A DNA stretch of 64,000 nt from Sphingobium sp. AP49 (GCF_000281715.2 NZ_CP124576.1:1681501-1745500); one strand, 5' to 3'. Shown: positions 1 to 8,972, counted from the first letter of the stretch. The notes: generated from the sequence alone by a model not told the origin. Numbers and translations: made by a program.

Positions 1-1173
1 CGGGGTACGCTGGGGGATCCGCTCATCACCGGATCGCTGGCGACCGACAATGCGGCGATCAACAGTCCGGTGACGGGCATGCGCCTGCGCAACGTCAAGG
101 CGCGTGCGCGTTTCTCCGGCGCCCAGCTCGTCTTCTCCAGTTTTACCGGCACGGCACAAAATGGCGGCGGGGTCAGCGGCACCGGGCGTTTCAGCTTCAA
201 TGGCATCGGCGGTGTCGGCATGGACCTTGCCTTCCAGGCGGATAATGCCGCGCTGCTGGAGCGCGATGACATCGCCGCTACGGTGACCGGCCCCTTGACC
301 ATTCGCTCCGACGGCAGTGGCGGCACGATCGGTGGCGATCTGGTGCTCAACAAGAGCCGCTTTACCATGGGCCGCGCCGCCGCCGTCGCACAAATCCCCG
401 AACTCAAGGTGATCGAGATCAACCGGCGTGGCGAGGAAATCGAACGGCCACGCTCCAGTGTGCCATGGACCCTTGCGATCAAGGCGCGGGCGCGCAATCG
501 CCTGACCGTGACCGGCCTGGGCCTCGACAGTGAATGGCGCGCGGACCTCGACATCGGCGGGACCGTCACCAATCCGACGATCGCCGGCCGCGCCGAACTG
601 GTCCGCGGTAATTATGAATTTGCCGGCCGCCGGTTTGAACTGCGCGAGGGCAAGATCCAGTTCGATGGCAAGACCCCGGTCAATCCGACGCTCGACATCG
701 ATGCCGAAGCCGATGTCAGCGACCTGACTGCCACCATCCATGTCGGCGGTACCGGGCTGAAACCCGACATCAGCTTTAATTCGGTACCCGCCCTGCCGCA
801 GGACGAACTGCTCTCGCGCATCCTGTTCGGGACCTCGATCACCAGCCTGTCCGCGCCCGAGGCGCTGCAACTCGCCTCGGCCGTCGGGTCGCTGCAGGGC
901 GAGGGCGGGCTCGATCCGATCAATGCCGTGCGCAAGGCCGCCGGGCTGGACCGGCTGCGCATCATCGCCGCCGATCCGACCCAGGGGCAGGGCACCTCGA
1001 TCGCGGCGGGCAAATATCTGACCCGCAAGACCTATGTCGAACTGATCACCGACGGACAGGGCTATAGCGCGACCCGGATGGAATATCAGGTGACACGCTG
1101 GCTTTCGCTGCTAGGCGCGATCTCCACCCTCGGGCGCGAAAGCGCAAACGTGCGAATTTCCAAGGATTATTGA
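1..1173 (+). CDS. tamB: TamB C-terminal part (translocation and assembly module, DUF490), truncated by the window edge
   Basis: The reading frame is open from base 1, so only the last 390 residues are present. They are rich in alternating beta-strand sequence with Gly/Asp turns, and the end of the protein ([13 protein letters not shown], then the terminal RISKDY) is the pattern of the conserved TamB C-terminal domain. TamB is an inner-membrane-anchored, periplasm-spanning beta-helical protein that works with the Omp85 protein TamA in envelope lipid transport and outer-membrane protein assembly. tamA would be expected just upstream, outside the window. The next gene starts one base after the TGA stop, so the two may be cotranscribed, although the functions look unrelated. 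Confidence 0.9.
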   Translation, partial: RGTLGDPLITGSLATDNAAINSPVTGMRLRNVKARARFSGAQLVFSSFTGTAQNGGGVSGTGRFSFNGIGGVGMDLAFQADNAALLERDDIAATVTGPLTIRSDGSGGTIGGDLVLNKSRFTMGRAAAVAQIPELKVIEINRRGEEIERPRSSVPWTLAIKARARNRLTVTGLGLDSEWRADLDIGGTVTNPTIAGRAELVRGNYEFAGRRFELREGKIQFDGKTPVNPTLDIDAEADVSDLTATIHVGGTGLKPDISFNSVPALPQDELLSRILFGTSITSLSAPEALQLASAVGSLQGEGGLDPINAVRKAAGLDRLRIIAADPTQGQGTSIAAGKYLTRKTYVELITDGQGYSATRMEYQVTRWLSLLGAISTLGRESANVRISKDY

Positions 1174-1174
1174 C

Positions 1175-2572
1175 GTGACCAAATCGCGCATCGACAGCGC
1201 TGCGGCCATCAGCGTGATGGACCTGTTCACCATCGGCATCGGTCCGTCCAGCTCGCATACGGTGGGGCCGATGCGCGCGGCCCTGATGTTCATGGACACG
1301 CTGCCCGCCTGTCCGGTACGGGTGCAGTGCGAGCTTTATGGGTCGCTGGCGCTCACCGGTCGAGGCCACGCCACCGACAGCGCGATCCTGCTCGGCCTGT
1401 CTGGCCATCGCCCCGAAAGCGTCGATCCCGATGCCATTTCGACTATCCTTCAGGCGATCCGCGACGAGGGCCGGATTCGCGCCGGCAGCGCTCCTCGCGA
1501 CTGGGTGCCGTTCGAGGAGGCTCGCGATCTTATCTTCCGCATGGGCGAATTTCTGGAGGCGCATAGCAATGGCATGCGCTTTTCGGCCTGGCTGCCGGGG
1601 CGCGACGAGCCGCTGGTGCGCGACTATTATTCGATTGGCGGCGGCGCGGTGCTGCCCGGCGCCATCCCCGCTGACGATGAGGAAATTCCGCTCGGCCATA
1701 ATGTGGTCCAGCCCTTTCCCTTCTCCTCGGGCGCTGAACTGCTGGCGCAGGGGGAGGCGACCGGGCTCAGCATCGCGACGCTGGTGTTGCGTAACGAGGG
1801 CGCCTGGCGCGCGCAGGGTGAGACAGAAGCCTTTCTCGACAGCGTGATCGACGCCATGTCCGCCTCGATCGACCGGGGCATGAAGGAAGAGGGGTTGTTG
1901 CCCGGCGGGCTCAAGGTGCGTCGCCGCGCCAAGGCGATCCACAATCGGCTGCGGTTGCAGGGGGCGGGGATCGGCCCGGCCCAGATATTTGAATGGGTCA
2001 GCCTGTTCGCATTGGCGGTGAACGAGGAAAATGCCGCCGGCGGCCGAGTGGTCACCGCACCGACCAATGGTGCGGCCGGGGTGATCCCGGCAGTGCTGCA
2101 TTATTATCGCCGTTTCGTGCCCGGCGCCGACCGGGAAGGCGAACGGCGCTTCCTGTTGACCACTGCGGCCATGGGTTTCCTCTACAAGAAGCGCGCCTCC
2201 ATCTCCGCCGCCGAAATGGGGTGCCAGGGAGAGGTCGGCGTCGCCTGCTCGATGGCCGCCGCCGGCCTTGCGGCCGTGCTGGGCGGCACCAACAGTCAGG
2301 TCGAGAATGCCGCCGAGATCGGCATGGAGCATAATCTGGGGCTTACCTGCGACCCGATTGGTGGCCTCGTCCAGATCCCCTGCATCGAACGCAACACCAT
2401 GGGCGCGGTCAAGGCGATCAACGCCGCCTATCTCGCGCTCCAGGGCGACGGACGCCACATCGTCAGCCTCGACGCGGTGATCGAGACGATGCGCCAGACC
2501 GGTGAGGATATGGCCAGCCGCTACAAGGAGACATCGCTGGGCGGCCTCGCCGTCAACGTCGTGGAATGCTGA
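1175..2572 (+). CDS. sdaA: L-serine ammonia-lyase (iron-sulfur L-serine dehydratase), single-chain
   Basis: The 465-residue protein deaminates L-serine to pyruvate and ammonia in the cytoplasm. The N-terminal SDH beta-type domain carries the signature [13 protein letters not shown] (about residues 21-33). The C-terminal alpha-type domain holds Cys350 and Cys358 ([13 protein letters not shown]), Cys392 (LTCDP) and Cys403 (PCIERN), which in the family supply the [4Fe-4S] cluster ligands. The length fits the fused single-chain type. Translation appears to start at the GTG one base after the tamB stop; the first residues [18 protein letters not shown] fit family N-termini. No terminator is visible before the following promoter region. 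Confidence 0.95.
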   Translation: MTKSRIDSAAAISVMDLFTIGIGPSSSHTVGPMRAALMFMDTLPACPVRVQCELYGSLALTGRGHATDSAILLGLSGHRPESVDPDAISTILQAIRDEGRIRAGSAPRDWVPFEEARDLIFRMGEFLEAHSNGMRFSAWLPGRDEPLVRDYYSIGGGAVLPGAIPADDEEIPLGHNVVQPFPFSSGAELLAQGEATGLSIATLVLRNEGAWRAQGETEAFLDSVIDAMSASIDRGMKEEGLLPGGLKVRRRAKAIHNRLRLQGAGIGPAQIFEWVSLFALAVNEENAAGGRVVTAPTNGAAGVIPAVLHYYRRFVPGADREGERRFLLTTAAMGFLYKKRASISAAEMGCQGEVGVACSMAAAGLAAVLGGTNSQVENAAEIGMEHNLGLTCDPIGGLVQIPCIERNTMGAVKAINAAYLALQGDGRHIVSLDAVIETMRQTGEDMASRYKETSLGGLAVNVVEC

Positions 2573-2633
2573 CCGCGCGCCGCGCATTTCATCGCTCATT
2601 GCCAACATAAACGCGCCGAGATGAGCCTTTTCC

Positions 2634-2649
2634 GTGGCATTAATGCCAC
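2634..2649. promoter_or_regulatory. Perfect 16-bp palindrome upstream of the outer-membrane barrel gene
   Basis: GTGGCATTAATGCCAC is a perfect inverted repeat lying about 100 bases before the barrel gene at 2749 and 62 bases after the sdaA stop. It has the form of a dimeric repressor or activator site. No regulator gene adjoins it, so the binding protein is unknown. Confidence 0.4.
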
Positions 2650-2748
2650 ATTATCAGCCGTTTATCTGAGGTTCATGAAACAAAGGCGGCTGCTCCGGCT
2701 TGAGCGTCTCACCCCCTGAGGGACGAGAATGACAACGGAGTATCTGTT

Positions 2749-3402
2749 ATGCGTAAGTTGATGGTCGCCACTCTCCTGGCCGGCGGCGCGGTTGCCGCGC
2801 CCGCCCTGGCACAGGATGCCACCCCGACCTTCACCGGGCCGCGCGTCGAAGCGATCCTGGGCTATGATCACACCGGTGCCGGTAGCTCGATCGACAATGA
2901 CAACGGCAATGACGATCAGAAGATCGACGGCCTGCTTTACGGTGTCGGCGCGGGCTATGACGTCAATCTGGGCAGCGCGGTCGTCGGCGTCGAGGGCGAA
3001 TGGACCAATTCCACCTCAAAGAGCAGCCGCAGCGACTTCACCGACCAGTTCGGCTATGGCCGCGTCAAGCAGGGCCGCGACCTCTATATCGGTGCCCGCG
3101 CAGGTATCCTCGCCAATCCGGCGACACTGATCTACGTGAAGGGCGGCTATACCAACACCAAGCTGGGCGTCCTGGCCGGCGACACCGACGAAACCACCGA
3201 CACCTCGTTCAAGCTGGATGGCTGGCGCATTGGTGCGGGCGTGGAGCGTGCGATCAACGCCAACACCTTTGCCAAGGTCGAATATCGCTATTCCAAATAT
3301 GACAGCGCCCATATCGATTATATGGACGGTGCCACCAGCAGCGAATTTGACGTCGACACCGACCGCCATCAGGTCGTCGCCAGCGTCGGCTATCGCTTCT
3401 GA
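2749..3402 (+). CDS. Outer-membrane beta-barrel protein (Omp25/opacity-like porin family)
   Basis: This 217-residue protein begins with a clear Sec signal peptide (MRKLMVATLLAGGAVAAPALAQ, about 22 residues). The rest is amphipathic beta-strand sequence with Asp/Asn-rich loops, and it ends YRF, a C-terminal aromatic signal for outer-membrane insertion. Stretches such as GVGAGYDVNLG and RIGAGVERAIN match the small eight-stranded OmpA-like/Omp25 barrels. The role is probably structural or adhesive; no substrate can be inferred. A GGAG ribosome site precedes the ATG. A hairpin terminator follows at 3411-3436, so the gene is monocistronic. Confidence 0.85.
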   Translation: MRKLMVATLLAGGAVAAPALAQDATPTFTGPRVEAILGYDHTGAGSSIDNDNGNDDQKIDGLLYGVGAGYDVNLGSAVVGVEGEWTNSTSKSSRSDFTDQFGYGRVKQGRDLYIGARAGILANPATLIYVKGGYTNTKLGVLAGDTDETTDTSFKLDGWRIGAGVERAINANTFAKVEYRYSKYDSAHIDYMDGATSSEFDVDTDRHQVVASVGYRF

Positions 3403-3410
3403 TCCTTGGA

Positions 3411-3436
3411 AAGGGGCCGGTGCAGCGGCCCCTTTT
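3411..3436 (+). terminator. Rho-independent terminator after the barrel gene
   Basis: AAGGGGCCG pairs with CGGCCCCTT across a short loop and runs into a T-tract. It lies just past the barrel gene stop at 3402. Its position also argues that the thioesterase gene starts downstream of it. Confidence 0.85.
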
Positions 3437-3512
3437 TCCTTTCGGCGGAAAATGTCGGCCGCCGCACGCTTTCCCCTATCTGCGGCGTCGCAGCGATGTT
3501 ATTTACATCATT

Positions 3513-3932
3513 GTGAGTAACGCGATTCCCCACCTGTACCCGGTTGGCATCCAGCCTGACGACATCGACTTCATGGGGCATGTCAACAATGCCAGCTATC
3601 TGAAGTGGGTGCAGGATGCGGTGCTGGATCATTGGCGGGCGCTGGCCCCGCGCGAGGCGGTGGCCGAGCATCTGTGGGTCGCGCTGAAGCATGAGATCAC
3701 CTATCGCAAGCCCACCTTCCTGAATGACGAGGTGATTGCCACCGTCCTGCTGGAAAAGGTACAGGGCGCGCGCGCCTTCTACGAAACCGTCATCCGTCGG
3801 GGCGAAGAGGTGCTGGCGGAGGTCAAGTCCAGCTGGTGCTGCATCGATGCCGCGACCATGCGTCCGGCGCGGATCGCGCGCGACGTGATGCAGCATTTCT
3901 TCGCGCCCGAAGAGGTCGACGGCAAGGAATGA
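3513..3932 (+). CDS. Acyl-CoA thioesterase, 4HBT/YbgC-type hotdog fold
   Basis: From GTG 3513 the product is 139 residues, the usual size of a single hotdog-fold thioesterase. The segment DIDFMGHVNNASYLKWVQDA matches the conserved active-site region of the 4-hydroxybenzoyl-CoA thioesterase family (D-x-G/N-HVNN). The likely reaction is hydrolysis of an acyl-CoA; the chain is not predictable. The frame stays open to 3420, but that would begin inside the preceding terminator and add a basic, non-family N-terminus, so GTG 3513 (MSNAIPHLYPVG) is preferred. Confidence 0.8.
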   Translation: MSNAIPHLYPVGIQPDDIDFMGHVNNASYLKWVQDAVLDHWRALAPREAVAEHLWVALKHEITYRKPTFLNDEVIATVLLEKVQGARAFYETVIRRGEEVLAEVKSSWCCIDAATMRPARIARDVMQHFFAPEEVDGKE

Positions 3933-3999
3933 AGGCTGGCGGCGCCGTCTAACCCCGGGCCTGGCTTGAGGGGGGAGGCATAGCCGCTATAATGGCCCG

Positions 4000-4425
4000 A
4001 TGGGTCGTGCCGAACAGACTGTCCTCCCGATGCGCATCGTCATCGACCAGCCGGTCGTTGGCGTAGCCTATAGCCTGCAGGGCAAGGATGGGCATCCGCT
4101 CGACCCGCAAATATCCCGGGCGGGAGAGGCGCTGGCCTTCGACTTTGCGATCCGGGTCGCACCCGGACCGAAATATTTTGGCGATCAGGTGCGGCGCGAG
4201 GGGGCGGAACGGCGCTTCGTCTATATCCGGGTCGGGCAGATGGCCGGAGACCCGGATTCGCCCTGGACCCGGCGCATCAAGATCGACATCCATGATATCG
4301 AACCGGCGCTGCTTGATCGGGCGATCGCCGAGGGCGGGATGATCGAAACGCGGATCATCGGCACCGGCCGCGACGGCACACCGGCCTGTGCGACCGTGCG
4401 TCCGATCGGTCGCCGGCTGCTCTGA
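4000..4425 (+). CDS. DUF5990-like family protein
   Basis: This cytoplasmic protein of up to 141 residues has no known function. The core starts at the internal Met11 (MRIVIDQPVVGVAYSLQ, ATG 4030), which may be the true start. The later segment RRFVYIRVGQMAGD...WTRRIKIDI resembles the DUF5990 pattern as I remember it; that assignment rests on memory, not a search. There is no signal peptide or membrane segment. A purine-rich GGGGGGAGG lies about 20 bases before ATG 4000, rather far for a ribosome site. A palindromic repeat with a T-tract follows the stop and could serve as terminator. Confidence 0.6.
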   Translation: MGRAEQTVLPMRIVIDQPVVGVAYSLQGKDGHPLDPQISRAGEALAFDFAIRVAPGPKYFGDQVRREGAERRFVYIRVGQMAGDPDSPWTRRIKIDIHDIEPALLDRAIAEGGMIETRIIGTGRDGTPACATVRPIGRRLL

Positions 4426-4430
4426 TCGCC

Positions 4431-4470
4431 TAGAGCGTAATCCGTTCATACTGAATCGAATCACGCTCTA
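4431..4470. repeat. 40-bp palindromic intergenic repeat, possible bidirectional terminator
   Basis: The ends TAGAGCGT and ACGCTCTA are inverted repeats, with further imperfect symmetry inside (ATTCGATTC-like arms). A T-rich stretch (TTTTTCTTTTG) follows on the plus strand. A related half, TGCTCTAGA, occurs again near 4528. Repeats of this TAGAGCG form are common between genes in alphaproteobacteria. It sits between two converging genes and could end transcription from both. Confidence 0.6.
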
Positions 4471-4532
4471 TTTTTCTTTTGTTTTCCGCATTTTCCGAGT
4501 CAGCAGATGATGCCATCTGCTTCGAAAATGCT

Positions 4533-4709
4533 CTAGATCGCGGGGCGCGGAACCCGCTTGCCCTTGGTCCGGCTGGTCAGATGATAATGGCTGCATCGGT
4601 CGCAGCGATAGCAACGCAATGCGAGGGGCGTGCTGCCCGCAGCCGCCAATGCGCTTTCCTGCGAGGAATAACGCCGCTTCCTCGCACAGATGCTCAGCCG
4701 CGTCCGCAT
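4533..4709 (-). CDS. Small Cys-rich zinc-ribbon-like protein downstream of pyrF
   Basis: This frame encodes 58 residues beginning MRTRLSICARKRRYSSQ. The centre reads LRCYRCDRCSHYHLTSR and the end TKGKRVPRPAI. Cys33, Cys36 and Cys39 plus the following histidines suggest a small metal-binding knuckle, and the basic composition suggests nucleic-acid contact; both are inference. Short proteins with a CxxC...HLTSR pattern recur in sphingomonads as hypotheticals. The ATG is 17 bases after the pyrF stop on the same strand, so it is probably the last gene of the lapA-pyrF operon. The ribosome site is weak (GCAGGG). Confidence 0.65.
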   Translation of the reverse strand: MRTRLSICARKRRYSSQESALAAAGSTPLALRCYRCDRCSHYHLTSRTKGKRVPRPAI

Positions 4710-4726
4710 CCGGCTGGCCCTGCCGC

Positions 4727-5401
4727 CTAGAGCGTCGCCTCGATCTCGCGCGCGGCGATATCGGGATTTTCCGCCTGGCTGATCGGGCGGCCCACCACCA
4801 GCATCGATGCGCCGCGATCCAGCGCCTCGCGCGGGGTGACGGCGCGCTTCTGATCGCCCATGGCGCCACCGGTCGGGCGCACCCCCGGCACGACGAAATA
4901 GCCGTCGGGCCAGACCTTCTTGGCCAGCGCGACCTCCTCGCCCGAACAGACGATGCCGTCGAGCCCCGCGTCGCGCGCCAGTTCGGCCAGGCGCGTTACC
5001 TGTTCTTCGGCCGTGCCGCCGACGCCGATGTCCTTGAGGTCGCCATTGTCGAGGCTGGTCAGCACGGTGACGGCCACGACCTTGGTGTTGACCCCGGCGG
5101 CGGCCTTTGCATCCTCCAGCATGGCGCGGCCGCCGGCGGCATGGACCGTCAGAACGGCCGGTTCCAGCATGTGCAGCGCCTGCACCGCCTTGGCCACGGT
5201 ATTGGGAATGTCGTGCAGCTTGAGGTCCAGGAAGATCGGCAGGCCGAACTTCATCATCTCATGCACGCCATGATGACCATTGGCACAGAAGAATTCGAGA
5301 CCCAGTTTCAGTCCGCCGACATGATGGCGCACCTGTCCGGCCAGGGCTTGCGCCTTGGCAAGGTCGGGCGTGTCGATGGCGACGAAGATCGGGCTGCTCA
5401 T
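4727..5401 (-). CDS. pyrF: Orotidine 5'-phosphate decarboxylase
   Basis: The enzyme decarboxylates OMP to UMP in the last step of pyrimidine synthesis. From ATG 5401 it is 224 residues, normal for bacterial OMP decarboxylase. Signature elements are FVAIDTPD near the N-terminus, GLKLGLEFF, the catalytic FLDLKLHDIPNTV (Asp-Lys-x-x-Asp type motif, about residues 60-72) and the phosphate-binding VPGVRP and VVGRPI near the C-terminus. The start overlaps the lapA stop as ATGA, indicating translational coupling. The frame continues upstream, but the extra residues do not resemble the family and lie within lapA. Confidence 0.95.
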   Translation of the reverse strand: MSSPIFVAIDTPDLAKAQALAGQVRHHVGGLKLGLEFFCANGHHGVHEMMKFGLPIFLDLKLHDIPNTVAKAVQALHMLEPAVLTVHAAGGRAMLEDAKAAAGVNTKVVAVTVLTSLDNGDLKDIGVGGTAEEQVTRLAELARDAGLDGIVCSGEEVALAKKVWPDGYFVVPGVRPTGGAMGDQKRAVTPREALDRGASMLVVGRPISQAENPDIAAREIEATL

Positions 5402-5733
5402 GCTGGTCCTGTGGAAATGAGAGGGGTGGGTTCGGCCACGGCGGGCACGGGTGCCGGCACGGGTGCCGCGGAAACGGTGGTCGATGCTGTCGCGGCAACC
5501 AGGGCGCGTTCGGTGCTTTCGAGCCGGCGCTTCATCCGCCAGCGCGTTGCGCGGGCCATGATCCAGAAGGGCATCGCACCCAGCAGGAATGCGCCGATCA
5601 GCAGGACCGGCAATTTGGTTTCCATGACCATGTCGCCCCAAAGACGTACGGTCACCGGGACATAATTCGCCATGCAGAAGAAGGCGAGGGCGACGGCGAT
5701 GACGACCCAGAAGGCAGTCCGCAGGAATTGCAT
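5398..5733 (-). CDS. LapA/DUF1049 family membrane protein
   Basis: This 111-residue protein has two predicted transmembrane helices (about residues 6-24 and 43-62) separated by a short loop (YVPVTVRLWGDMV), followed by a basic segment (RATRWRMKRRLES) and an Ala/Pro-rich tail. This is the layout of LapA (lipopolysaccharide assembly protein A domain, DUF1049). In E. coli LapA works with LapB in controlling LPS synthesis; here the pairing is unproven, as no lapB is present. AGAGGATCGCCG precedes the ATG. The gene overlaps pyrF by four bases, an arrangement common in alphaproteobacteria. Confidence 0.8.
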   Translation of the reverse strand: MQFLRTAFWVVIAVALAFFCMANYVPVTVRLWGDMVMETKLPVLLIGAFLLGAMPFWIMARATRWRMKRRLESTERALVAATASTTVSAAPVPAPVPAVAEPTPLISTGPA

Positions 5734-5799
5734 CGGCGATCCTCTTGCTGCTGATTTTCGGCAGCTTAGGCGATTTTGGCGGTGGGCGGAAGCGCCTGT

Positions 5800-6657
5800 T
5801 CAGATTTCCCGGACACCGATCATCATCGACAGGGATTGAGTCGCCCCGGATGCCAGTGTCGCCATGCCACCGGAGCGATTGATCGCGTCGGGCATGTGGC
5901 TGACCGGCTCCAGGCAGAAAAAGTCGCCATCGGGCGGGCGGAAGACATGCAGCCAGTCGGCCCCTTGCGCGGTCAGCGTCAGGCGGATGCCGTCGCCGCG
6001 ATCGACCACCGCCACGCCGTCCCAGCCGCCATGGACATTGTCGATCAGCCTGTCGCCAGTGACGCGCGCGCCCTGCGACCAGTCGCCCAGCGCATCGGCG
6101 GGGACTTCCCGTTCGGGCAGCATGTCGGGGGACGAAAGCCAGAGCGTGTCGGCGTGGAAGCGCAGCATGGTATCCGCGTCGAGCGCGAAATAGGGATGGA
6201 AGCCCAGGCCGCAGGGCATGGCCGTGTCGCCCAGATTTTGCACCAGCAGCGTGACCTCAAGCGCGTCCTCGTTCAGGCGCACATGCTGCTGCGCGCGCCA
6301 GGGCCAGGGCCAGCCGGCATCGCCATCATGCGTCTGCTCCAGCCTGACTTCATGGTCCGACTGTTCCAGCACATGCCAGGGCCGCTGCCAGCCAAAGCCG
6401 TGGATGCTGTGGGGATGGTCACCGAAATTGCGCGGCAGCTGATAACTTTGCCCGTCCACCACGAAACGCCCATGGGCGATACGGTTGGCATAGGGCACCA
6501 GCGGGAAGCTGGCCATGTCGAGCGGGTCTGTGCTGTCCTGCGGCGCGCGGCGCAGCAGGGCCACGCCGTCGCGATCGAAGGACAGGATCGACCCGCCGAC
6601 ATCCGGGGCGAGCGCGCAACCGAGCGCGCCCGCCTTCAGGGTAAGGATCTCGCTCAG
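5800..6657 (-). CDS. Aldose 1-epimerase (mutarotase) family protein, probable non-ATG start
   Basis: It probably interconverts alpha and beta anomers of a sugar, here most likely xylose. The body has YANRIAHGRF, HSIHGFGWQRPW, LGFHPYFAL (catalytic His) and CLEPVSHMPDA (catalytic Glu region), all typical of the galM/YeaD superfamily. The first canonical start is GTG 6564 (254 residues), but the 31 upstream codons encode a family-like N-terminus (LTLKAGALGCALAP, then GGSILSF). No ATG, GTG or TTG occurs between the upstream in-frame stop and this segment; a CTG at 6657, overlapping the transporter stop as CTGA, would give 285 residues. It is the last gene of the xylose operon. Confidence 0.8.
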   Translation of the reverse strand: MSEILTLKAGALGCALAPDVGGSILSFDRDGVALLRRAPQDSTDPLDMASFPLVPYANRIAHGRFVVDGQSYQLPRNFGDHPHSIHGFGWQRPWHVLEQSDHEVRLEQTHDGDAGWPWPWRAQQHVRLNEDALEVTLLVQNLGDTAMPCGLGFHPYFALDADTMLRFHADTLWLSSPDMLPEREVPADALGDWSQGARVTGDRLIDNVHGGWDGVAVVDRGDGIRLTLTAQGADWLHVFRPPDGDFFCLEPVSHMPDAINRSGGMATLASGATQSLSMMIGVREI

Positions 6658-8066
6658 CCGACCATGTCCTCAAGCTCGCGGCCCTTGGTTTCATGGACCA
6701 TGGCGCGCACGAAGAAGAAGGAAATCGCGGCGAACAGGGCGTAGCCGGTATAGGTGATCGCCAGGCCCGGCGACACGGCGAGCGCCGGGAAGCTGACCGA
6801 GATCGCGGCATTGGCGATCCACTGGGCAAAGCCCGCGACGGCCAGGCCCGATCCACGAATCTGGTTCGGGAACATCTCGCCCAGCATCACCCACATGATC
6901 GGACCCCAGCTCAGGTTGAAGAAGATCACATAGAGGTTCGCCGCGATCAGCGCCATCAGGCCATTATGGCCCGGCAGCACCACGCCGCCATCCGCGCCGG
7001 TAACGGCGGTGGAGAAGGCATAGGCAACGATCGCCAGCGTCACCGCCATGCCCGCAGACCCGATCAGCAGCAGCGGCTTGCGGCCGATCCTGTCGACCAG
7101 CATGATCGTGCCCAGGCACGCACCGATCGACAGCACGCCCGACAGGATGTTGATCTGCAGCGCATTATCCTCGGAAAAGCCGACGGCTTCCCACAGGGTG
7201 GCGCCATAATAGAAGACGACGTTGATGCCGACCAACTGCTGGAACACGGCCAGGCCAATGCCGGCCCACACGATCGGACGCACCTTGCCGCTGACCTTGT
7301 CGATCAGGTCGCTCAGCTTGGGGCGATGATGATCGGCGGCCAGGCTGGCGCGGATCTCGCCGACCTTGCGATCGGCTTCCTCGGCGCCGAACAGGCGGGT
7401 CAGGACGGCGCGGGCGCGTTCGTCCTGGCCGCGCGCGACCAGATAACGGGGGCTTTCCGGGATCACCAGCAGCGCCAGGAAATAGATGGCGGCCGGGATC
7501 GCCTGCAGCCAGAACATCCAGCGCCAGGCCGGGAAATCCAGCCACAAGGGCGCGGTCGAACCGCCGGCATAGCGGGCCAGCACGAAATTGGCGACGAAGG
7601 CGCCGGTGAGGCCCGAAATGATCATCACCTGCTGCACGCTCGACAGCCGGCCACGGATCGCGGCGGGGGTGACTTCGGAGATATAGACGGGCGAGATGAC
7701 GCTGGCCGCGCCGACGCCCAGGCCGCCGATGATGCGGGCGATGATGAAGATGGCGGAGGAACCGGCGGCACCAGCCAGCAGCGCGCTCGCCAGGAACAGG
7801 ATTGCCGCCAGCATCATCACGCCGCGACGGCCGATGATGTCGGCCATGCGGCCCGCGCCGAACGCGCCGATCGACGAGCCGACCAGGATTGCGCCGACAT
7901 TGATGCCGATGCCCAGCTTGCCCAGGGCGAAAGCGGCCTCAAGCCCCTTCTGCGTGCCGTTGATGACGCCCGAATCATAGCCGAACATGAAACCGCCGAT
8001 GGTGGCCACGGCCACGATCGCTGCGATGAAGGCCATATTGACCTTCCCGGCGCTCCCCTCACTCAT
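6654..8066 (-). CDS. MFS sugar porter (probable D-xylose:proton symporter)
   Basis: This 470-residue inner-membrane protein has about 12 transmembrane helices and the sugar-porter signatures: GGFMFGYDSGVINGT near the N-terminus, GRMADIIGRR, PESPRYLVARG in the central loop, QQLVGINVVFYYG in helix 7 and HETKGRELEDM at the end. It resembles XylE-type symporters and probably brings xylose across the inner membrane, an inference from its operon. GGAAGGACAATCAG precedes the ATG. It lies between the lactonase and mutarotase genes, 29 bases after the former. Confidence 0.85.
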   Translation of the reverse strand: MSEGSAGKVNMAFIAAIVAVATIGGFMFGYDSGVINGTQKGLEAAFALGKLGIGINVGAILVGSSIGAFGAGRMADIIGRRGVMMLAAILFLASALLAGAAGSSAIFIIARIIGGLGVGAASVISPVYISEVTPAAIRGRLSSVQQVMIISGLTGAFVANFVLARYAGGSTAPLWLDFPAWRWMFWLQAIPAAIYFLALLVIPESPRYLVARGQDERARAVLTRLFGAEEADRKVGEIRASLAADHHRPKLSDLIDKVSGKVRPIVWAGIGLAVFQQLVGINVVFYYGATLWEAVGFSEDNALQINILSGVLSIGACLGTIMLVDRIGRKPLLLIGSAGMAVTLAIVAYAFSTAVTGADGGVVLPGHNGLMALIAANLYVIFFNLSWGPIMWVMLGEMFPNQIRGSGLAVAGFAQWIANAAISVSFPALAVSPGLAITYTGYALFAAISFFFVRAMVHETKGRELEDMVG

Positions 8067-8095
8067 CTGATTGTCCTTCCAGCTCTCTATATCTT

Positions 8096-8971
8096 CTATA
8101 TCGTTGCGACATGGCCCGGCAGCCCCGCGACGCCGGGATCGAAGGCGAACAGATCGCCCGCCAGGGGTTGCTTTGTCAACGCTGTCATATCCAGCCCCTT
8201 CCGCGCCGTCGTGGCATAGGCCGTGGTCAGGTCCGGGCCACCAAAGGCGATCTTGGTGATGTTGGCGACCGGGAAACTGATATGGCGCATCAACTGGCCG
8301 GCCGGATCATAGCGCCGCACGGCCCAGCCGCCGAACAGCCCGGTCCACAGACAGCCTTCGGCATCGATGGTGGGGCCATCGGGATAGCCTGCGCCATCCT
8401 CGATCCGGGTGAACAGGGTTGGGGCGCCAGCGACGCCATCGGCATCGACCGGGCATTGCCAGATGGCGCGGCCCAGCGTGTCGGTATGATAGAGGATGCG
8501 TCCGTCGGGCGAGAGGGCAGGGCCGTTGGTGATCGACACGGCGGCCAGCCCGCTCTCGACCAGGTCGCCGCGATGCAGCCGGTAGAAACGGCCGCTTTCC
8601 TCTGCTTCTTCATCGTCCATCGACCCGAACCACAGCGCGCCGTCCGGCGCCACCGTGGCGTCGTTCAGCCGGTTGCCCGGCCGATGCGCTTCGGGCGCAT
8701 GGAGCAGGGTGAAGGCGCCGCTCTTCGGATCGAAGCGATGCACGCCCGACTGCAGGCCGACGGCGAACAGCCCGTCGTCGGTCGGCAGGATCCAGCCGAC
8801 CTGTCCGGGCGTGGTCCAGCTATTGGATACGCCCAGCGCCGGGTCGAAGCGGTGGATCGCATGACCCTTGATGTCGACGAACCACAGGGCGGCCTCGCGC
8901 GCGACCCAGACCGGCCCTTCGCCCAGCATCGCCCCGACCGATAGGACGCTGCGCGGTGCGGCGTCGCTCAT
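8096..8971 (-). CDS. xylC: SMP-30/gluconolactonase family lactonase, probable D-xylonolactonase
   Basis: The 291-residue protein is a six-bladed propeller lactonase. Metal-site segments are visible: LGEGPVWV (Glu), NRLNDATVAPDGALWFGSMDDE (Asn and Asp region) and DGPTIDAEGCLWTGLFGG. In the oxidative xylose pathway such an enzyme opens D-xylonolactone to D-xylonate after xylose dehydrogenase. ATG 8971 (MSDAAPRSVL) lies one base after the xylB stop and is preferred to upstream in-frame starts inside xylB. Substrate assignment comes from the operon context. Confidence 0.8.
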   Translation of the reverse strand: MSDAAPRSVLSVGAMLGEGPVWVAREAALWFVDIKGHAIHRFDPALGVSNSWTTPGQVGWILPTDDGLFAVGLQSGVHRFDPKSGAFTLLHAPEAHRPGNRLNDATVAPDGALWFGSMDDEEAEESGRFYRLHRGDLVESGLAAVSITNGPALSPDGRILYHTDTLGRAIWQCPVDADGVAGAPTLFTRIEDGAGYPDGPTIDAEGCLWTGLFGGWAVRRYDPAGQLMRHISFPVANITKIAFGGPDLTTAYATTARKGLDMTALTKQPLAGDLFAFDPGVAGLPGHVATI

Positions 8972-8972
8972 C

